Assembly (NCBI RefSeq): GCF_028207065.1
Contig: NZ_JAQLFP010000008.1
Location: 8,935-72,934 of the forward strand
DNA length: 64,000 nt
Direction: 5' to 3'
Source: Collinsella aerofaciens
Lineage (GTDB): Bacteria; Actinomycetota; Coriobacteriia; Coriobacteriales; Coriobacteriaceae
The position numbers and the translations under genes are program-made. The first letter of the stretch is position 1, and each line of letters opens with the position of its first letter. Shown one piece after another: positions 58,934 to 64,000 of this stretch. The notes under the pieces were generated by a model. The model was not told the DNA's origin. It saw only the letters and a list, made by a program, of their open reading frames with translations, and did not search any database.

Positions 58934-59977
58934 CTAAAAGCCGTAGCGGCGCGCAAATTCCTGGGCGAGCTGCGATACATCTTCGCAGGCGTTGGCCCAG
59001 GGGGCAAAGTCGGGGGTGTCCGAGATAATGCCGTCGGCTTCCCAAACTGCCTGATGCGAAAGGTCCCAGGGGTCGTGCGGTTCGGGCCGGCAGGGAAGGT
59101 ACGGTGTCTGATACATGGGGTTCAGCAAAAAGAACGCGCCGCCCTCGCAACGGTTAGCGAACTCACGCAGCGCACGCACCGCCGGGCGCATCTTGTTTGT
59201 TTTGAACAGCAAGATCGTGCGGGCGAGCAGGTACCAAGGAGAGTTTTCGAGTGCGTCTGCCCCCATCTGTTCCTCGAGCTGATGCGCCAGGGCAAAAAAG
59301 CCGTCCTGGTCTTCCAAGCGGGCGAGGGCAAGCAATACGGTGCCGGCGGCCCGGGTGGGATAGCCCTCCGCCTTAAGGACACGGCGAGCATAGTTGGCGG
59401 CGGCGCGGTAACGAGCGCTCGCCATGCACAGCTGCGAGATGGCCTCGAGTGTGTGAAGCCACCCGATAAGGGCCGGCTCGCTCACGGTAAGGTCCGCTGC
59501 GGTGACACCGTCGGCCAAAACATTATTGGCCCAATAGTGCGGGGCCTCCATATCAAACCCGGGCACGCTCTGTTGCAGGTAGTCGGCCGTGCTCGTCTCG
59601 AGCTTCATCAGGTCGCCCAGGCAGGCGTCGACGGGCGTGTCCGCCAAAATGATGGCGAGCAGCTGGGCATCGACGGCCAGCGCATCGACGCGGACGATCT
59701 TGAGCAGCTCATCACGCATGTCGTCGAACAGGCGGTTGCGCGTCTGCTCAAACTCCTCGTCGCTGCCCATGTCCTCGATGCGATGGAGCTCGTCGAGCAG
59801 GTGGCGATGAACGCCGGCATAGGACAGCAGTGCCTGGGCATGCTCGGCCTGCGCATACTTTTGAGGATTCGCGCTAATGTCGTTATGGACAAGCTCGCGT
59901 GCTGCATCGGTGAGCTCGGGGTGCGACGCCAGATAGGTGCGCTCCAGGTAGGCGGGGATGTAGACGCTCGGATCCAT
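58934..59977 (-). CDS. Helical-repeat protein, unknown function
   Basis: 347 residues of helical repeats. AEHAQALLSYAGVHRHLLDE, ALIGWLHTLEAISQLCMASA, RYRAAANYARRVLKAEGYPT and LLALARLEDQDGFFALAHQL look TPR/ST7-like. Its start overlaps the upstream gene stop (TAATG) and it is 45 bp before murT-gatD. A cell-wall link is suggested only by position. Confidence 0.65.
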   Translation of the reverse strand: MDPSVYIPAYLERTYLASHPELTDAARELVHNDISANPQKYAQAEHAQALLSYAGVHRHLLDELHRIEDMGSDEEFEQTRNRLFDDMRDELLKIVRVDALAVDAQLLAIILADTPVDACLGDLMKLETSTADYLQQSVPGFDMEAPHYWANNVLADGVTAADLTVSEPALIGWLHTLEAISQLCMASARYRAAANYARRVLKAEGYPTRAAGTVLLALARLEDQDGFFALAHQLEEQMGADALENSPWYLLARTILLFKTNKMRPAVRALREFANRCEGGAFFLLNPMYQTPYLPCRPEPHDPWDLSHQAVWEADGIISDTPDFAPWANACEDVSQLAQEFARRYGF

Positions 59978-61053
59978 TAGAGGTCCCCTCCCTTAAATGG
60001 AAGCCCCTGCTCGGCCGCGCGCAGGATGCGCTCGTCGATCTGGGAGCGCACGATGTCGTTGGTGGCGATCCAGGCGGCAAAGCTGGCGTTGTCGGGGGCG
60101 CCCAGGCCCTCCTGCAGTACCGGCGTCGCCTCGGACAGCGCAAGGACAAGCTCGTCGGTGGAGCCTGCACCCACGTTGACGCGGGCATAGACGCCATCGG
60201 GAAACTCGGTTTGGAAGTAGAGCGCCTCGGCTGCGTGCGGGCACGAGCGCGCAAGGATGCGCAGGTAGTGTTCGGCGCCCTCGTAATCCAGCTCGCGCCA
60301 GGCAGCGCTCATCAGCGCGATGAGCGTCCACGGGTCCAAGTCGCGTTCTGCATCCTTGGGACGACGGCGCAGCGGCGTGTTGGCGAGATAGGGGACGGAG
60401 TGGGCAGAGCGAAAGCGCCTGAGCTCCTCAGCGGGGTATTCGAGCTTTGCCATGGCGAGCATTGCGGTGTGGCGGACGCCGGCAGGATCGTTGGGGGCAA
60501 AGTCGAGGCTGCGGTTTGCGGCTTCGAGCGACATGCGGTAGCGGCCGCTAATGAGCGCGCGCGATGCCAAGGCGGCAAGCCAGCGCAGGTAGGGACGGCG
60601 GGTCAGGTCGCCTGCGGCCTCGCGCTCGTAGGGGTCCTGCGCCGAGGCAATCTTGAGCGCCAGATCGTGCTCCACCTCGTCGCACTTGGACACCAGATAT
60701 TGCACGTATTCCTCGTTGGAGTCAGCGGTGAGGGCGCACAACATGCGCTGCGCATCCCAGTTGGCCGGATCGAGTGCGACGGCCTCGCGAAGCATGTTCT
60801 CGGCAGCGGCCTCTTCCTGCTCGGCTTGGGCATCGTCGGGGATAAAGGGAATGCGGTAGTCGACGGCCTCGACCACCTTGGCAATCAGATGCCCGGCGCG
60901 GTCGCGGTCGTGCACGATGAGCGGCGCGGGGTTGCGGGTGAATTGCTCCATCAGACGCTCGACGGCGGGGCCGTCGGTGAGCGGGATATTGTCGCGGCGC
61001 AAGGCCTCAAGAACGAGGCGATGGCAATCCTCTTGAATGGGATCGAATGCCAT
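59977..61053 (-). CDS. Helical-repeat (ST7/TPR-like) protein
   Basis: 358 residues from the ATG at 61053 (AAAGGAGG upstream). NMLREAVALDPANWDAQRML, SGRYRMSLEAANRSLDFAPN and ELDYEGAEHYLRILARSCPH show TPR-like repeats. It forms an operon with the next gene and is a distant paralogue in style. No enzyme motif. Confidence 0.68.
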   Translation of the reverse strand: MAFDPIQEDCHRLVLEALRRDNIPLTDGPAVERLMEQFTRNPAPLIVHDRDRAGHLIAKVVEAVDYRIPFIPDDAQAEQEEAAAENMLREAVALDPANWDAQRMLCALTADSNEEYVQYLVSKCDEVEHDLALKIASAQDPYEREAAGDLTRRPYLRWLAALASRALISGRYRMSLEAANRSLDFAPNDPAGVRHTAMLAMAKLEYPAEELRRFRSAHSVPYLANTPLRRRPKDAERDLDPWTLIALMSAAWRELDYEGAEHYLRILARSCPHAAEALYFQTEFPDGVYARVNVGAGSTDELVLALSEATPVLQEGLGAPDNASFAAWIATNDIVRSQIDERILRAAEQGLPFKGGDL

Positions 61054-61083
61054 GGGGCCTCCTTTGCTGCGGTTAGGGTTCAA

Positions 61084-61553
61084 ATGTCTCTATATAAGGT
61101 TCTAGTTTACCCGCATGTGGCACACCGGGGGTGCCGCACTTGGACATGCACCTTTGCACCACGAAGACGGATGTCGCACAAATGTCGGCGCCTTGGACGA
61201 CTGAGTGGTATCACGGTGCCGCAAACGGTCGATTTTTGGCGGCGAACGGGGCGCATTTTGGAGGGGCACCGTCCTGCCCGGGATATGTGGTCAACCTTGA
61301 TAAAACGTTTGCCCAGCTTGGGAGTATGAATGCCCCACAAGGGTCTTCAGGGATAGAAAAAACGTTTCATCATTGTTGGCTTTAGGTGAATAACTGACCA
61401 ACCAGAACGGTAAAATAGTGTTTGTCTGAGCGTTGAGACGTTTAGACATCGTGCGTTGTCATCGCCGGCAACGCGCAAAACGGTCCTAACGGAGCCAATC
61501 GGGTGCTCCGTTATATACACAAGTCTAAGAGGGGCTTGTTTAGGAGGCACAGT
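61084..61553. other. 470-bp intergenic region before the iron-ADH
   Basis: Mostly AT-neutral sequence. AAAACGTTT-type sites occur at about 61300, 61359 and, degenerate, at 61437, and could be operators. TAAAAT at about 61412 may be a -10. A leader of about 120 bases follows with CGTTGTCATCGCCGGCAACG as a hairpin (about 61452-61471). No gene found. Confidence 0.45.
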
Positions 61554-62777
61554 ATGGGACGTTTTACCAATCCTCGCGATCTGTACTTTGGTGAGGGCGC
61601 TCGCCACGAGGTGAAGAACCTCAAGGGCAAGAAGGCCATCATCGTTTCTGGCGGCAGCTCTATGCGCCGCGGCGGGTTCCTGCAGGACGTCGAGGCCGAC
61701 CTCAAAGAGGCCGGCATGGAGGTCAAGCTGTTCGAGGGCGTCGAGTCCGACCCGTCCATCGAGACGGTCATGAAGGGCGCCGAGGCCATGCGCGAGTTCG
61801 AGCCCGACTGGATTATCGCCATCGGCGGCGGCTCGCCCATCGATGCCGCTAAGGCCATGTGGGTCTTCTACGAGTATCCCGAGGAGTCCTTCGACAACAT
61901 CATCCAGCCGTTCAGCTTCCCCGAGCTGCGTCAGAAGGCTCATTTCTGCGCCATCTCCTCTACCTCCGGCACCGCTACCGAGGTCACCGCGTTCTCCGTT
62001 ATTACCGACTACGCCAAGGGCATCAAGTACCCGCTGGCCGACTTCAACATCACCCCTGATGTCGCCATCGTCGACCCCGAGCTCACCTACACCATGCCCG
62101 CCAAGCTGTGCGCTCACACCGGCATGGATGCTCTGACCCACTGCATGGAGGCCTACGTTTCCACCTGCGCCTCTATGTTCACCGACGCCAACGCCCTGCA
62201 CGGCATCCGCGAGATCGTCGAGTGGCTGCCCAAGTCCTATGCTGGCGACCATGAGGCCCGTCAGCACATGCACGAGGCTCAGTGCATCGCCGGTATCGCC
62301 TTCTCCTCGGGCCTGCTCGGCATCGTTCACTCCATGGCTCACAAGACCGGTGCTGCCTTCGAGAACGGCCACATCATCCACGGTGCCGCTAACGCCATGT
62401 ACCTGGGCAAGGTTATCCAGTGGAACTCCAAGGACCCGCGTGCTGCTGAGCGTTACGCTTACGTGGCCAAGGAGATCCTGCACCTTCCCGGCGAGACCAA
62501 CGAGGAGCTCATCGCTGCGCTCGTCCAGAAGATTCGCGACCTCAATGACCAGCTCAACATTCCGCAGTCCATCAAGGATTACGCGAATGGTGGCGTGAAG
62601 GTCGACGCCGAGAACCCGCAGATGGTTTCCGAGGAGGAGTTCCTCGCCAAGCTCCCCGAGATCGCCGCGAACGCCGAGCAGGACGCCTGCACGCCCGAGA
62701 ACCCGCGTGAGACCAAGGCTGCCGACTTCGAGAAGATTCTCAAGGCCTGCTACTACGACACCGACATCGATTTCTAA
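61554..62777 (+). CDS. Iron-containing alcohol dehydrogenase
   Basis: 407 residues from the ATG at 61554 (TAGGAGGCAC). GGGSPIDAAKAM is the NAD-binding loop. The iron-binding residues are in DPELT-like LADFNITPDVAIVDPELTYT, HTGMDALTHCMEAYVS and GIVHSMAHKTGAAFENGHII with the final HGAANAMYLG. Related to butanol/1,3-propanediol dehydrogenases, it reduces aldehydes to alcohols in fermentation. A glycerol dehydrogenase follows behind a terminator. Confidence 0.93.
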   Translation: MGRFTNPRDLYFGEGARHEVKNLKGKKAIIVSGGSSMRRGGFLQDVEADLKEAGMEVKLFEGVESDPSIETVMKGAEAMREFEPDWIIAIGGGSPIDAAKAMWVFYEYPEESFDNIIQPFSFPELRQKAHFCAISSTSGTATEVTAFSVITDYAKGIKYPLADFNITPDVAIVDPELTYTMPAKLCAHTGMDALTHCMEAYVSTCASMFTDANALHGIREIVEWLPKSYAGDHEARQHMHEAQCIAGIAFSSGLLGIVHSMAHKTGAAFENGHIIHGAANAMYLGKVIQWNSKDPRAAERYAYVAKEILHLPGETNEELIAALVQKIRDLNDQLNIPQSIKDYANGGVKVDAENPQMVSEEEFLAKLPEIAANAEQDACTPENPRETKAADFEKILKACYYDTDIDF

Positions 62778-62798
62778 TCGACTCTTGTTATCGTAACG

Positions 62799-62836
62799 AG
62801 GGGCTCCGCACGTATCTGTACGGAGCCCCTTTCTTT
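62799..62836 (+). terminator. Terminator between the two dehydrogenase genes
   Basis: AGGGGCTCCG pairs with CGGAGCCCCT and is followed by TTCTTTTTT. The next gene starts 24 bp after, so it must have its own promoter or depend on read-through. Confidence 0.9.
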
Positions 62837-62860
62837 TTTCTTTTAGAGAATGGGATAGTT

Positions 62861-63961
62861 ATGGCTGCAATTTTCAATAGCCCCAGCAAGTACATCCAGG
62901 GTCCGGACGAGCTCGCCAAGCTCGGCTCCTATGTCGAGCCGCTCGGCGCTAAGGCCCTCGTCATCGTGACGCCTTCGGGCAAGAAGCGCGTCGGTGCCAA
63001 GATCGAGGGCGGTTTTGCCGAGGCTAAGGCCGAGCTGCTGTTTGAGGACTTTAACGGCGAGTGCTCCAAGGGCGAGGTCGATCGCCTGGTTGCGCTCGCT
63101 CGCGACAACGGTTGCGACATCATCGTCGGCGTCGGTGGCGGCAAGATCCTCGACACCGCGAAGGCCGTCGCCTATTACCTGGAGTCCCCGGTTATCATTT
63201 GCCCCACCATTGCTTCGACCGATGCCCCGTGTTCGGCACTTTCGGTGCTCTACACCGACGATGGCCAGTTCGATAAATATCTCTTCCTTAAGGCAAACCC
63301 CAACATTGTTCTGATGGATACGACGGTTATCGCGGCGAGCCCGGTGCGCCTGACGGTTTCCGGTATGGGCGATGCGCTCGCAACCTACTTTGAGGCCCAG
63401 GCGACGCATGATGCCGACGGTGGCACCTGCGCTGGCGGCAAGGGCGGCATGGCCGGTCTGGCGCTCGCCAAGCTCTGCTACGAGACGCTTATGGCCGATG
63501 GCGTCAAGGCCAAGGTCGCGCTGGAGAAGGGTGCGCTCACGCCTGCCGTCGAGCATATCATCGAGGCCAATACGCTGCTTTCGGGCATTGGCTTTGAGAG
63601 CTCGGGCCTTGCTGCTGCTCATGCCATCCACAATGGCCTGACGATGCTGCCCGAGTGCCACGGCATGTATCACGGCGAGAAGGTCGCCTTTGGCACCATC
63701 GTTCAGCTGGTACTCGAGGATGCTCCGACTGAGAAACTCGAGGAAGTCTTGGGCTTCTGCATTGAGCTGGGCCTGCCGGTCACGATGAAGGAACTTGGCG
63801 TTGCCGAGCTTACGCGCGAACAGGCCATGATTGTTGCCGAGGCCGCCTGCGCGCCCGATGACACCATGTGCAATATGCCGTTTGAGGTGACGCCCGAGAT
63901 GGTCGCAAACGCCATCCTGGGTGCCGACGCGCTGGGACACTACTATCTCATGGATGAGTAA
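62861..63961 (+). CDS. gldA: Glycerol dehydrogenase
   Basis: 366 residues. FNSPSKYIQGPDELAKLGSY, VGVGGGKILDTAKAVAYYLE (NAD loop) and PTIASTDAPCSALSVLYTDD are typical of GldA. Metal-binding residues lie in DALATYFEAQ (about 170), GLAAAHAIHNGLTMLPECHG and HGEKVAFG. Oxidises glycerol to dihydroxyacetone with NAD. It is the last complete gene; only 39 bp follow. Confidence 0.95.
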   Translation: MAAIFNSPSKYIQGPDELAKLGSYVEPLGAKALVIVTPSGKKRVGAKIEGGFAEAKAELLFEDFNGECSKGEVDRLVALARDNGCDIIVGVGGGKILDTAKAVAYYLESPVIICPTIASTDAPCSALSVLYTDDGQFDKYLFLKANPNIVLMDTTVIAASPVRLTVSGMGDALATYFEAQATHDADGGTCAGGKGGMAGLALAKLCYETLMADGVKAKVALEKGALTPAVEHIIEANTLLSGIGFESSGLAAAHAIHNGLTMLPECHGMYHGEKVAFGTIVQLVLEDAPTEKLEEVLGFCIELGLPVTMKELGVAELTREQAMIVAEAACAPDDTMCNMPFEVTPEMVANAILGADALGHYYLMDE

Positions 63962-64000
63962 ATCAAGCTAAGGAAGGGGCAAAGCCAGCAGACGGCTTTG

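Overview
The window is GC-rich actinobacterial DNA that most resembles Collinsella or a close relative (Coriobacteriia). This rests on the gene set: class III glutamine synthetase, a fused MurT-GatD, a MetH without its reactivation domain, and a large SARP/BTAD-type regulator. It is an inference, not a database match. The window holds one complete siphovirus-type prophage (about 655-37447) followed by 26 kb of host housekeeping genes.

Left end and prophage: a host gene start (1-51) and tmRNA (ssrA, 291-654) are followed directly by the prophage. A 9-bp core, CTCCACCAA, lies at the 3' end of tmRNA (647-655) and again inside the 3' end of the serine integrase gene (37448-37456). The likely original ssrA terminator now lies behind the integrase at 37464-37497. 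Leftward from the immunity region (34.2-35.3 kb) run early and replication genes (DUF1351, ERF, SSB, replisome organiser, DnaC-like loader, RusA, ParB-like), small zinc-ribbon proteins, an adenine methyltransferase, packaging and head genes (terminases, portal, minor head protein fused to a JAMM-like domain, scaffold, capsid), connector and tail genes, tape measure, Dit, tail protein, baseplate-type protein and lysis genes.

The most striking content is a diversity-generating retroelement (DGR) at 2.9-6.0 kb. It consists of a YMDD reverse transcriptase, a template repeat (TR, 4371-4494), an Avd-like protein and a C-type-lectin-like tail protein ending in the variable repeat (VR, 5109-5232). 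TR and VR align without gaps, and every internal mismatch is at an adenine of the TR on the coding strand. The phage can therefore probably mutate its receptor-binding protein.

Host part: 37.5-38.0 kb holds direct repeats and palindromic tandem repeats. Then come a patatin phospholipase, rplM-rpsI, glmM, a PTS EIIA, nagB behind a structured leader, a 999-aa ATPase/BTAD regulator, yhbY, a SAM methyltransferase, a palindromic MITE-like element, a UPF0210 protein, the metF-reactivation domain-metH operon, glnA type III, tRNA-Glu, murT-gatD with two helical-repeat genes upstream, and two iron-dependent alcohol/glycerol dehydrogenases. The host genes serve amino-sugar and cell-wall metabolism (GlmM, NagB, MurT-GatD), one-carbon/methionine metabolism, nitrogen assimilation and fermentative redox balance.
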